Assembly: GCA_900546365.1 (NCBI GenBank)
Contig: URCF01000006.1
Span: 62,001-126,000 of the forward strand
Reading direction: 5' to 3'
Length of the DNA stretch: 64,000 nucleotides
From: an uncultured Porphyromonadaceae bacterium
GTDB taxonomy: Bacteria; Bacteroidota; Bacteroidia; Bacteroidales; Muribaculaceae
The position numbers were made by a program, and so were the translations under genes. Shown here piece by piece: positions 34,739-42,660 of this stretch (its first letter is position 1; the number at the start of each line of letters is the position of its first letter). The notes below the pieces were generated by a model. The model was given only the letters and a program-made list of their open reading frames with translations, searched no databases and was not told the DNA's origin.

Positions 34739-35838
34739 TGCTCGGGAGTGAATGTGCCGTTGCTCACGCTCCACAGACGGTGGTCGCCTCCGGTGGCGCG
34801 GTCCACGATGCTGTGCAGATGACTCCGGTCGGTGTCGGTGATGAATATTTGTCCGAACTCATCGGAGGTGACGAGGTTCATGATACGCTCCACTCGCCCT
34901 GCATCAAGCTTGTCGAATATATCGTCGAGAAGCAACAGCGGCCTCAGACCACTGGCACGGTGAAGAAATTCATACTGGGCCATGCGGAGTGCCACGGTGA
35001 AGGTTTTGCACTGTCCCTGCGAACCGGTGCGCCTCATCGGCATCCCGTCAAGCTGCATCTCTATGTCATCGCGGTGCGGTCCCACGGATGTGTGGCGCAC
35101 TATCTCGTCATGGCGGCGTGCGCTGTCAAGCAGCTGCAGCAGCCCTCCGGTGCTGGAGTCGAGCGAGGAAATGTAGCGCAACCACACACTCTCGTCAGTG
35201 CCGGCTATCGAAGCATAGCGGCGGTGGAATATCTCACCCAACTCGCGTGTCCATTCGGCCCTTGACGAATGAATCACAGCGGCGGCGGCATCCATCACAC
35301 ACTCCACAGCACCATACAGATTGTGGTCCACCACTCCGTCGCGCAGCAGCTTGTTGCGCTGCTCCAGCGCCCCGTTGTAGCGTATCAGCGCATCCAGATA
35401 GCGCGGGCTGCTCTGCGATATCACCATATCCATCCAGCGGCGGCGTTCCTCGCCCGAGCCGCGGATGAGGTCGATATCCTGCGGGGCTGCCATCACCAGC
35501 GGAAATGTGCCTATATGCGATGACAGCTTCACATACTCCTTGCCGCCACGCTTGAGAGTCTTGCGCTTGCCACGCTTGAGGCCGAGGGTCAGCTCCTCGG
35601 CGGCGTTGCGGCGCGAATACACGCCTTTGGCAATGGCAAACTCCTCGCCCGAGCGTATCACCATGGCATCGGGAGCCCCTGAAAAACTTTTGCAGAAGCT
35701 GAGCATGAATATGGCATCGAGCAGATTGCTCTTGCCCATGCCGTTATTGCCCAGGAAGCAGTTGATTTTGTTGGAAAACTGAAGCTGTGCCTGCGGTATG
35801 TTTTTGAAATTCGTGAGTGTGAGCGAGTGGAGTTGCAT
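34735..35838 (-). CDS. recF: DNA replication and repair protein RecF
   Basis: The ATG at 35838 (MQLHSLTLTNFKNI) gives 367 residues. The Walker A motif GNNGMGKSN is at residues 30-38, the ABC signature region and Walker B LLLLDDIFDKLDAGR are near residue 310, as in RecF of the SMC-like ABC ATPases. RecF loads RecA at single-strand gaps. The stop overlaps the DciA-like start (ATGA). Confidence 0.93.
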   Translation of the reverse strand: MQLHSLTLTNFKNIPQAQLQFSNKINCFLGNNGMGKSNLLDAIFMLSFCKSFSGAPDAMVIRSGEEFAIAKGVYSRRNAAEELTLGLKRGKRKTLKRGGKEYVKLSSHIGTFPLVMAAPQDIDLIRGSGEERRRWMDMVISQSSPRYLDALIRYNGALEQRNKLLRDGVVDHNLYGAVECVMDAAAAVIHSSRAEWTRELGEIFHRRYASIAGTDESVWLRYISSLDSSTGGLLQLLDSARRHDEIVRHTSVGPHRDDIEMQLDGMPMRRTGSQGQCKTFTVALRMAQYEFLHRASGLRPLLLLDDIFDKLDAGRVERIMNLVTSDEFGQIFITDTDRSHLHSIVDRATGGDHRLWSVSNGTFTPEQ

Positions 35839-35846
35839 ATCGGATA

Positions 35847-35854
35847 CAAAGGTA
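35847..35854 (-). promoter_or_regulatory. -7 promoter box of recF
   Basis: TACCTTTG on the minus strand, nine bases before the recF ATG, implying a nearly leaderless transcript. No TTG at -33. Confidence 0.35.
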
Positions 35855-35904
35855 GCGAATAATCGGCAATAATCCGTGAACCTGCCGATGTAAAACAACA
35901 TGAT

Positions 35905-36024
35905 GAAACAAAAGGGTAGTCTCCCGACTACCCTTAAGCTTCAAATACACAATTATCTATAAAACAACTATTATTTCTAATTTCAATCCTCAGTGCAATG
36001 AGGCGATATCCATCGGCTCAATTG
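35905..36024 (-). ncRNA. Candidate small RNA upstream of recF
   Basis: On the minus strand a -33 TTG (36061-36059), 20 bases, and a -7 TAATTTTG (36038-36031) predict a start near 36024. The transcript would run about 115 bases and end at a hairpin with a perfect 10-base-pair stem (35912-35935, AAGGGTAGTC / GACTACCCTT, loop GGGA) followed by a T-rich tract. Only a seven-codon frame fits inside. It resembles no RNA family I know. It could also be a leader, but recF has its own -7 box downstream of the hairpin. Confidence 0.4.
35912..35935 (-). terminator. Terminator hairpin of the candidate small RNA
   Basis: Perfect 10-base-pair stem with a 4-base loop, followed on the minus strand by TTGTTTC. 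No coding region lies directly before it on that strand. Confidence 0.6.
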
Positions 36025-36254
36025 CGAGAGCAAAATTACAACAATAGGATATATCAGACAAGAGGGAGAAGCAATTTTAACATAATTTTTATTGCCAAAA
36101 TCCGCTCCACAAGCCGGATTCAAGCTGTTTGTTAACATTTTAACCGTTAAAATATTTTACCGCAGAAATTGCGTCCCAACCCCCTGCTGCGCCGAAATTC
36201 CGCCATTATAACATATATTCACAAATAACCCGCCGCGTGTACATTCCTAAAAAA

Positions 36255-36281
36255 AAGCTCGCCGGGTGGGCGAGCTTTTTC
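36255..36281 (-). terminator. Terminator of ino1
   Basis: GCTCGCC / GGCGAGC stem with a short loop, flanked by A8 on the left that gives a U8 tract on the minus strand. It lies about 40 bases after the ino1 stop codon. Confidence 0.85.
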
Positions 36282-36321
36282 TACTATGAATTTTGAAAAA
36301 AGGGAGGATTCAGCTGTTGTA

Positions 36322-37629
36322 TCAGTCAATCATTTCGTCAGCCTCGTAGCCGCCCATTTCGCGGATGGCGTTCTTGAGCATAACGTACTGCTGGAAGAGG
36401 TGGTTGACGGGAACCTCACCGGTGGTGTAGTCGTGCATCGGGCTCTTGAGGAAGAAGCTCAGGAAGCGCTGGATGCCGTAGCGGCCGGCGCGGGCTGCGA
36501 GGTCGCTCAGGAGCACGAGGTCAAGACACAGAGGAGCGGCAAGGATGGAGTCGCGGCACAGGAAGTTGATCTTGATCTGCATGGGATAGCCCATCCAGCC
36601 GAAGATGTCGATGTTGTCCCAGCCTTCCTTGTTGTCGTTGCGGGGAGGATAGTAGTTGATACGCACCTTGTGGTAGTAGTCGGTATAGAGATCGGGCTGC
36701 TCTTCGGGCACGAGGATGGACTCGAGGGTGGAGAGCTTGGACACCTCTTTGGTGCGGAAGTTGGCGGGCTCGTCGAGCACCAGACCGTCACGGTTGCCGA
36801 GGATGTTGGTAGAGAACCAACCGCTCAGACCGAGGCAACGGGTGCCGATGATGGGAGCGAAGCCGGATTTAACAAGTGTCTGACCGGTTTTGAAGTCCTT
36901 ACCGGCGATAGGCATCTGTGTTTTGGTTGAGAGTTCCCACATTGCGGGGATGTCAACGGTGGTGTTGGGAGCACCCATGATGAAGGGAGCACCTTCGCTG
37001 AGGGCAGCGTAAGCATAGCACATCGAGGGAGCGATATGCTCTTTGTCGTCAGCCTTCATTGCAGCTTCGAGAGCTTCGAGAGTGCCGTGCACCTTCTCGT
37101 CAACGGGCACATATACTTCGGTGGAAGCAGCCCAGAGCACAACGATGCGATCGCAGCCGTGCTCTTTCTTGAAGTTGCGGATATCCTCGCGGATCTGGTT
37201 GGTCATATCCCAACGGTCGGTGCAGGATTTCACGTTTTCGCCATCAAGACGCTTAGCGTAGTTGTGGTCGAAAGCGGCCTTCATGGGCACAATCTTCTCG
37301 AGCTCGTCCTTGACGGGGTTGATATCCTTTTCCTTGAGCACTTCGCAGTTGATTGCGCTCTCGTATGCGTTGGCGGGATACACATCCCATGCACCAAACA
37401 CGATATCATTGAGGTCTGTGATGGGGACTATCTCATTGTATTTCAGATATTTCTTTTCTGCGCCCTGGCCTACACGGATTTTGTCATACTGGGTCATCGA
37501 GCCTACGGGTTTGGCGAGGCCTTTGCGGGTCATGAGCACACCGGTCATAAATGTAGAAGATACTGCGCCGAGTCCTACAACGAGAACACCAAGCTTACCT
37601 TCTGCGGGCTTTACGTTAGTTTTTTTCAT
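36322..37629 (-). CDS. ino1: myo-inositol-1-phosphate synthase
   Basis: A 435-residue member of the inositol-phosphate synthase family. The NAD-binding glycine motif LVVGLGAVSSTF is at the N-terminus, then WAASTEVYVP, ALSEGAPFIMGAPNTTVDIP and DGLVLDEPANFRTKE from the C-terminal half that makes the active site. It turns glucose-6-phosphate into inositol-1-phosphate. It is separated by 284 bases and a promoter from the HAD/CDP-alcohol transferase genes transcribed before it, and ends at a strong terminator. It feeds the inositol-lipid route suggested by those genes. Confidence 0.92.
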   Translation of the reverse strand: MKKTNVKPAEGKLGVLVVGLGAVSSTFMTGVLMTRKGLAKPVGSMTQYDKIRVGQGAEKKYLKYNEIVPITDLNDIVFGAWDVYPANAYESAINCEVLKEKDINPVKDELEKIVPMKAAFDHNYAKRLDGENVKSCTDRWDMTNQIREDIRNFKKEHGCDRIVVLWAASTEVYVPVDEKVHGTLEALEAAMKADDKEHIAPSMCYAYAALSEGAPFIMGAPNTTVDIPAMWELSTKTQMPIAGKDFKTGQTLVKSGFAPIIGTRCLGLSGWFSTNILGNRDGLVLDEPANFRTKEVSKLSTLESILVPEEQPDLYTDYYHKVRINYYPPRNDNKEGWDNIDIFGWMGYPMQIKINFLCRDSILAAPLCLDLVLLSDLAARAGRYGIQRFLSFFLKSPMHDYTTGEVPVNHLFQQYVMLKNAIREMGGYEADEMID

Positions 37630-37694
37630 GAGTGAGTTGAAAGAATAATGTTTTAATTTATTGATTTCTAAGTTAAGTAAGTGCCATTATCATG

Positions 37695-37713
37695 ATAGGC
37701 CGCAAGTGCCTAT
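37695..37713 (-). promoter_or_regulatory. Leader hairpin upstream of ino1
   Basis: A 6-base-pair inverted repeat ATAGGC / GCCTAT separated by 7 bases, placed just after the predicted transcription start of ino1. It could be a leader structure or operator; nothing more can be said. Confidence 0.3.
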
Positions 37714-37728
37714 AGGGGAAATAGCGTG

Positions 37729-37758
37729 TAAAAGTACGCCTAATTTTTCAATTGCAAA
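37729..37758 (-). promoter_or_regulatory. Promoter of ino1
   Basis: On the minus strand TTTG (37758-37755), 18 bases, then TACTTTTA (37736-37729), one base off the -7 consensus. The start point would be near 37722, giving a leader of about 93 bases. Confidence 0.45.
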
Positions 37759-37913
37759 ATAAAATATATTCTAAAGTTGGGGATAATTTGGTTAAATTTT
37801 GAAAATTACACCTCAATTTAGTGAACATAGTTTAATTTTGGTTCGTTTTCACCACCCAAATGTAACCAAATGCAAATTGCGCATACGGTCACAATATTGG
37901 CAGAAATGGCTTA

Positions 37914-38630
37914 TCAGTTGGCCAAGCTGAGCAGTTCGCTGAGCGACGCGATGATGGAGGGGTGCATCTGCGCATCCTCATCGGCGGTCCACCCTTTCCC
38001 CTTGAGCCACGCCACATGGCATCCGAGACTCTCGGCGGGAACGATATCCTTTTTGTAGCTGTCACCCACCACCAGCACCTCCTCAGGGCGCAGCCCGAGG
38101 GCATCCACGCCAAGGCGGAATATCTGAGGGTCGGGTTTGCGCACTCCCACCACTGCGCTCTCTATTATAGAGCGGAAATAACGGCGCAGGTCAAAATCCT
38201 CCAGCACCGACTCCACATTGCCATAGAAGTTGGACACAAGCACCATCGGATAGCGCTCATAGAGAGCGTCAAGCACCGGACGGGCATCGGCTATGGAATT
38301 TTTGGCCGCGTCGTAGCAATAGTCGGCCACAGGCTTGGCCCACAGCTCCGCGGCATCGGCGGGGAGATGGGATTGGTCGGCGAGCCATTGCAGCTCTATG
38401 CGCATCTTGATGAGCAGCAGGTCGGCAAAGGTGTGGTGCGGCAAGATATGGCGTGTGCGGGCCAGCTCACGCTCGGCAAACACATACGCCTCGCGGAAGG
38501 TGGGTTTGTCCACCGGCACTCCAGCGGCCTGATAGCCGTCCCATATCACTTCGCTCCAGTGCACACCCCGGCTGTCGATGGTGCCTCCGTAGTCAAATAT
38601 TATACCTTTTATAATATCAATATTTTCCAT
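37914..38630 (-). CDS. HAD-superfamily hydrolase
   Basis: A 238-residue HAD protein with an alpha-helical cap. Motif I is GIIFDYGGTIDSRG, where the second aspartate of D-x-D is Gly, motif II LVSNFYG, motif III around KPDPQIF and motif IV VVGDSYKKD. The first Asp can still form the phospho-enzyme. Its start overlaps the CDP-alcohol transferase gene by 14 bases, so a phosphatase step in the same lipid route is plausible but the missing acid/base Asp is a caution. Confidence 0.78.
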   Translation of the reverse strand: MENIDIIKGIIFDYGGTIDSRGVHWSEVIWDGYQAAGVPVDKPTFREAYVFAERELARTRHILPHHTFADLLLIKMRIELQWLADQSHLPADAAELWAKPVADYCYDAAKNSIADARPVLDALYERYPMVLVSNFYGNVESVLEDFDLRRYFRSIIESAVVGVRKPDPQIFRLGVDALGLRPEEVLVVGDSYKKDIVPAESLGCHVAWLKGKGWTADEDAQMHPSIIASLSELLSLAN

Positions 38631-39564
38631 CTTTCAATTCTTTTGTGAAGAACCGGCATATCTTTTCGTGGCGCACCACCATCATCACCAGCAGGCCGTT
38701 GAGCACTGAAAGTTCGAATGCGAAGTAGAGCCACGGCATCTGGAGCAGCAATGAAGCAAACAGGGCTATCGTGCGCCAGTTGAACGACAGGATATTGGTG
38801 TATTTCATCAGCGGCAGGCTGCGTTTGCGGAACGCTTCGCGGAAGCTCACCGGTATCACTCCGGAGGGGAACCGCTGCTTGAGCTCGCGGCGGAGAGCCT
38901 GCATGGCGGGAGCGGTGGCTTCCTGCTGCACTGTGTAGTTGGTGTAGGTGGCGAGGGTGAGCTTCTGCCAGAAGTGCCCTTTCCAGGGGATGCTGCGCAG
39001 TTTCTCTTTAAGCTCGGCGGCATTCTCCAGCTCGCTCCCCTCCTCGCCTTTGAGGAAGTAAAGGTGGAACTGGCGGTAGTAGTCGGCCATGGCGGCCTGC
39101 TTGGCATGGCATATGCCGGTCACCACGGCTATCACCCATATCAGCCAGGGATAATCCATGAAGAACTGGCTGGTCACATTCTCGCGCAGGCAGATGGCCA
39201 CATAGATGGTGGCGAACCAGAAGTCGCCGCTCAGGCCATCAAGGATGCGGCCAAGGCGCGAATACTGCTTGGTCATGCGGGCGAGCTGGCCGTCGGCACT
39301 GTCAAACGAGTTGGCCCACACCAGCAGCAGCATACCCAGTATGTTGATCCAAAGATTATTGAAGTAGAAAGCCACGCCCGCACCTACGCCCAGGAATATC
39401 GAGGCTATGGTGATGGCGTTGGGGGTGACACCGAGCTTCTTGGCCAAACATGCCCAGGCGTACCCTATGGGACGGTAGAAGGCGAGGTCGATATGCTCCT
39501 CGGTGTCCATGGACTTGAGCGAGGCACGGTAGCCGCTCTGCTCGGATGGGGAGGTTGTGGTCAT
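38617..39564 (-). CDS. CDP-alcohol phosphatidyltransferase
   Basis: From the ATG at 39564 (MTTTSPSEQSGYR) the protein has 315 residues with several membrane helices. The family motif D-x2-D-G-x2-A-R-x8-G-x3-D is present at residues 88-109 (DSADGQLAR ... GRILD), but the last aspartate is four, not three, residues further (DGLSGD, Asp114). These enzymes move a phospho-alcohol from a CDP-activated donor. Next to inositol-phosphate synthase and a nucleotidyltransferase, the product is probably a phosphoinositol lipid. Start and stop overlap neighbours (ATGA upstream). Confidence 0.8.
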   Translation of the reverse strand: MTTTSPSEQSGYRASLKSMDTEEHIDLAFYRPIGYAWACLAKKLGVTPNAITIASIFLGVGAGVAFYFNNLWINILGMLLLVWANSFDSADGQLARMTKQYSRLGRILDGLSGDFWFATIYVAICLRENVTSQFFMDYPWLIWVIAVVTGICHAKQAAMADYYRQFHLYFLKGEEGSELENAAELKEKLRSIPWKGHFWQKLTLATYTNYTVQQEATAPAMQALRRELKQRFPSGVIPVSFREAFRKRSLPLMKYTNILSFNWRTIALFASLLLQMPWLYFAFELSVLNGLLVMMVVRHEKICRFFTKELKDGKY

Positions 39565-40424
39565 TTGCGTTCCTTGATTGCGGTGAGAATACATTTTGCT
39601 ATATGCGGCGCAGCCTCCACGCGGCACGGAGCGAAACTGGGCCAGTCGTTGAAGTCGATGATGCGGATGGAGCCGTCGGGATCCACTATGCAGTCGCCGC
39701 CGTAGATTTTCACATCAAGCGTTTCGCTGGCGCTCTGGCATATCGACTGGAGATACTCCTTGCTGAACTCTATGCCGCGGCTCTTGCCGTTGATGGCCTC
39801 GAGACCATATTTGCTGTGGCCTTCATCGTAGGGGTAGAACCACCAGAAGAACGGAGTGCCCTGCACGCCGTAGAACTTCACCAGGTCGCCCACAAGATGG
39901 CGGTTGATGACAGCCCGCTTTATGCCGCGCAGAAAATACTCCTGCAGCACCTCCTGCGCCTCCTCAGGATGGCGCACATAGCTCACATCCTCCTTGTGCA
40001 TGGCATGGAAGTCGCCGCGCTTGATCCATGCACCGGTGAATTTTGCCTTCACCAGCAGCTCCTTCACACCTTCATCGGTGTTGACAATCAAACTCTCGGG
40101 ATATGGGATGTTGGACCCGAGAAGGATGCGTGTCATCCGCTCGCGGGTGCAGTTCTCGATGCCGTAGCCCGAATTGATCACAAGACAGCCCTTGTCCTCA
40201 GCCTCCTGCAGCAGCTGTATGGACCGCTGCTCGCGACACATGTTGACAATGATGCTCTCCTTGACGGAGCCGGCCATCCATTGCTCCTCGCTATACACGT
40301 TGACCTCACAGCCACGCTTGCGCAGCTGGTCGGCCACGAGATTGAATATGGCGGCATCATTGCCTATATGGTTGGGCGAATATGCGCCCGCACGCATGAT
40401 GCCTGCAATCTTGATTTCTGACAT
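39561..40424 (-). CDS. ATP-grasp-like protein of the inositol-lipid cluster
   Basis: A 287-residue protein with an N-terminal Rossmann-like part (RKRGCEVNVYSEEQW) and an ATP-grasp-like remainder: AWIKRGDFHAMHKEDV provides the ATP-binding lysine strand, RHLVGDLVKFYGVQG the middle strands and IYGGDCIVDPDGSIRIIDFND the metal-binding end (D..N). ATP-grasp enzymes join a carboxylate to an amine or thiol. No substrate can be named. It lies between a nucleotidyltransferase and a CDP-alcohol transferase, with a 4-base overlap to the latter, so it may modify the head group or the donor. Confidence 0.65.
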   Translation of the reverse strand: MSEIKIAGIMRAGAYSPNHIGNDAAIFNLVADQLRKRGCEVNVYSEEQWMAGSVKESIIVNMCREQRSIQLLQEAEDKGCLVINSGYGIENCTRERMTRILLGSNIPYPESLIVNTDEGVKELLVKAKFTGAWIKRGDFHAMHKEDVSYVRHPEEAQEVLQEYFLRGIKRAVINRHLVGDLVKFYGVQGTPFFWWFYPYDEGHSKYGLEAINGKSRGIEFSKEYLQSICQSASETLDVKIYGGDCIVDPDGSIRIIDFNDWPSFAPCRVEAAPHIAKCILTAIKERK

Positions 40425-40441
40425 TGATTTGGTTATCTTGG

Positions 40442-41137
40442 TTATTTGATGAACTGCTCGGCCACAGCTATGTCGCCGGCGTGGTCCACATCTATTATCT
40501 TGTCAAACGGATACGCTCTCAGGTTGAGGCCGCTCTCCACCAGCGCACGCTGATAGTTGCGCATCCTCGACACGCCCTGCTCCATGCACCGCTCCAGCAC
40601 TGCAAGCGCCGGGGCTGTGAGGCCGTACACTCCTCCGGATATATATTTCACACCATCCCAGGGTGAATCCTTGAAGGCGGTGATGCGCAGATCGGAGTCC
40701 ACATCGATATACAGCGGCTTCTCGTCGTCAATAAACGAGGTCACGGCCATATAGCCGTCCATGGTCCGGTCGGCCTCAAACGCCTCCACATATCTGCGGA
40801 ACTCATCCTCGCGGAATATGGTGTCAACGGTGGTGAGACAGAATTTACCGAACTTGAAATTGCGGCTCACCTCATAGAAGCTGTGCATGCTGCTCGGGGT
40901 GGACTTGACGATGAGATGCAAAGGCACCGGCAGCTTAAGTTGCTCGAGATACTCACGCACCCGGGTCATCTGCTCGTTCACTATCACCGATATCGACTCG
41001 GCATTGCAGCGCAGGAAGATATCAATGAGCCGTTGTATCATGGGGGTGCCGTTGAGCTGCACCAGCGGCTTGGGGAGCTGCACTCCCTCCTGCACAAGAC
41101 GGCTGCCCTCGCCGGCGGCGATTATAGCGTAGTTCAT
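40442..41137 (-). CDS. Sugar/inositol-phosphate nucleotidyltransferase
   Basis: A 231-residue NTP-transferase-fold protein: AIIAAGEGSRL and LPKPLVQLNGTPMI form the nucleotide site, LTTVDTIF the metal-binding region and YISGGVYGL the substrate site. The family adds CMP, UMP or similar to a phospho-sugar. The neighbours (inositol-1-phosphate synthase, CDP-alcohol transferase) suggest CTP:inositol-1-phosphate cytidylyltransferase activity, as in archaeal di-inositol-phosphate synthesis; this is inference. It lies 39 bases after pdxA. Confidence 0.75.
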   Translation of the reverse strand: MNYAIIAAGEGSRLVQEGVQLPKPLVQLNGTPMIQRLIDIFLRCNAESISVIVNEQMTRVREYLEQLKLPVPLHLIVKSTPSSMHSFYEVSRNFKFGKFCLTTVDTIFREDEFRRYVEAFEADRTMDGYMAVTSFIDDEKPLYIDVDSDLRITAFKDSPWDGVKYISGGVYGLTAPALAVLERCMEQGVSRMRNYQRALVESGLNLRAYPFDKIIDVDHAGDIAVAEQFIK

Positions 41138-41176
41138 AATGAAAGCGGGATATATTATTATAATTATATAGGTGTG

Positions 41177-42271
41177 CTACTCATCCTTGGTGAGGTCGAG
41201 CACCACATTATCCGATTTATTCTTTTCGTGATAAAGCTTACGCAAAGGGTTGCGGTGGGCGCGGGCATGGCTGCGGCGGTTGCGCCACACATCGATGGCG
41301 GTGTATATGGCCTGACGCATGCTCTCGGCAGAGGCTGTGCCCTGCCCTGCTATGTCAAACCCCGTGCCATGATCGGGCGAAGTGCGCGCATACTCCAGTC
41401 CGGCAGTGAAGTTCACCCCGGCATCCATCGCCAAGGTTTTGAACGGTGCAAGGCCCTGATCATGATACATGGCCAGCACTCCGTCAAATTTCGTGTACGC
41501 CCCGCTACCCCAAAATCCATCGGCGGCATACGGACCGTAGCAATGTATCTTGGCACCCTGCGCCTCTTCGATGGCGGGGGTGATGGCCTGTTCCTCCTCC
41601 TTGCCGAGCAGCCCCTGCTCCCCGGCGTGAGGGTTGAGCGCCAGCACGGCAATGCGGGGATGTCCTATGCCGAAATCCTTTTCAAGGCTGAGATTCAGCG
41701 CTTCAATCTTCTCAAGCACAGCCTCCTTGGTGATGGCTCCGGGAATGTCGGCCATGGCGGTGTGAGTGGTGACGAGAGCCACTCTTATGCGGTCGGTGCA
41801 GAGTATCATCAGCGCCTTGTTGCCGTCGCCCACCGATGCCTCCAGATATTCCGTGTGACCCGGGAAGGTGAAATGCTCGCTTTGGATAGCTTTTTTGCTG
41901 ATAGGAGCTGTGACAAGCACATCTATCTCCCCGGCGCGGAGGTCGGCGACCGCACGCTCAAGCGACACGAAAGCGGCCTCGCCGGCGGCTTTGCTCTCCA
42001 CGCCCGGCTCCACAGCCGTATCCTCGGGCACCACATTGATCAGGTTGTACTCACCATCGGCCACCCCGGAAATGTCAGCGCACTGGTGCCACTGGATGGG
42101 GGCAGTGCCCACAGCCTTGCGGTAGAAAGCGGCTATCTTGCCGCTGCCATAAAGCACAGGAGTGCAGAGCTCAAGGATGCGGTTGTCCTCCAAAGCCTTG
42201 AGTATCACCTCATACCCTATGCCGTTTATATCGCCCTGGGTTATCCCTACGCGAATCTTTTTATCTGCCAT
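41177..42271 (-). CDS. pdxA: 4-hydroxythreonine-4-phosphate dehydrogenase
   Basis: The ATG at 42271 (MADKKIRVGITQGDINGIGYE) gives 364 residues, somewhat longer than E. coli PdxA (329). TQGDINGIG at the N-terminus, VTAPISKKAI, the metal-binding HTAMADIPG, and MYHDQGLAPFKTLA with TSPDHGTGFDIAG are the family motifs. It makes the 3-amino-2-oxopropyl phosphate precursor of vitamin B6. It is 39 bases upstream of the nucleotidyltransferase gene and could share its transcript. Confidence 0.93.
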   Translation of the reverse strand: MADKKIRVGITQGDINGIGYEVILKALEDNRILELCTPVLYGSGKIAAFYRKAVGTAPIQWHQCADISGVADGEYNLINVVPEDTAVEPGVESKAAGEAAFVSLERAVADLRAGEIDVLVTAPISKKAIQSEHFTFPGHTEYLEASVGDGNKALMILCTDRIRVALVTTHTAMADIPGAITKEAVLEKIEALNLSLEKDFGIGHPRIAVLALNPHAGEQGLLGKEEEQAITPAIEEAQGAKIHCYGPYAADGFWGSGAYTKFDGVLAMYHDQGLAPFKTLAMDAGVNFTAGLEYARTSPDHGTGFDIAGQGTASAESMRQAIYTAIDVWRNRRSHARAHRNPLRKLYHEKNKSDNVVLDLTKDE

Positions 42272-42374
42272 AACAATTGGTTCAATATTGAATATGCATG
42301 GCCCTTTTGAGCCAAAATATGAATTTACGCGTAAAATTACGCATTTTTTCCAATTCCACCCCCCCAATTCACAC

Positions 42375-42407
42375 AAAAAAGCCGGGAAACACCGGATGGT
42401 GCTCCCG
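42375..42407 (-). terminator. Orphan terminator or attenuator upstream of pdxA
   Basis: On the minus strand, CGGGA / TCCCG and CACC / GGTG stems stacked with a small bulge (42383-42407) are followed by T6. It ends about 104 bases before the pdxA start codon and follows no gene on that strand. Confidence 0.6.
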
Positions 42408-42607
42408 ACTTGCGATTTTCAATAGTGTGAATTATAGTATCAGCGTGTGAATATCACATAAGAATTTTGCAAAGCACCGGTGATTTTATATAAATTCCAC
42501 AACTCTCAGACTCCATTCGATAATAAAGTCACTTTCAGAGGGAGATGCAAATGCCGGGGATTTGAACATTTCACAAAATTTATAAAGCGTAATTGATGAA
42601 AAAGGCA

Positions 42608-42615
42608 TAACTTTG
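42608..42615 (+). promoter_or_regulatory. -7 promoter box of the DUF2723 gene
   Basis: TAACTTTG matches TAnnTTTG exactly, 45 bases before the ATG at 42661. No TTG is found at -33. Confidence 0.5.
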
Positions 42616-42660
42616 CAGCTTGATGCGCTATGCGCCGTAAATATCAACTATATTAAAAGC

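Larger units (their letters stand above)
35839..36321. other. 483-base intergenic region between recF and ino1
   Basis: Holds, from left to right, the recF -7 box, a possible small RNA with promoter and terminator on the minus strand, about 210 AT-rich bases in which I see nothing, and the terminator of the inositol synthase gene. No protein-coding frame looks real. Confidence 0.6.
42272..42660. other. 389-base gap between divergent pdxA and DUF2723 genes
   Basis: Contains a minus-strand terminator hairpin, about 200 AT-rich bases without a convincing frame, and the plus-strand -7 box of the DUF2723 gene near the right end. A pdxA promoter is not clear; TAATTTTA at 42339-42332 is the best -7 candidate. 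Confidence 0.6.

Noticed and set aside
35939..36250. Short frames in the recF-ino1 gap
   Set aside because: None has more than a few dozen codons, a ribosome-binding site or a recognisable product; AT-rich spacer is the simpler reading.
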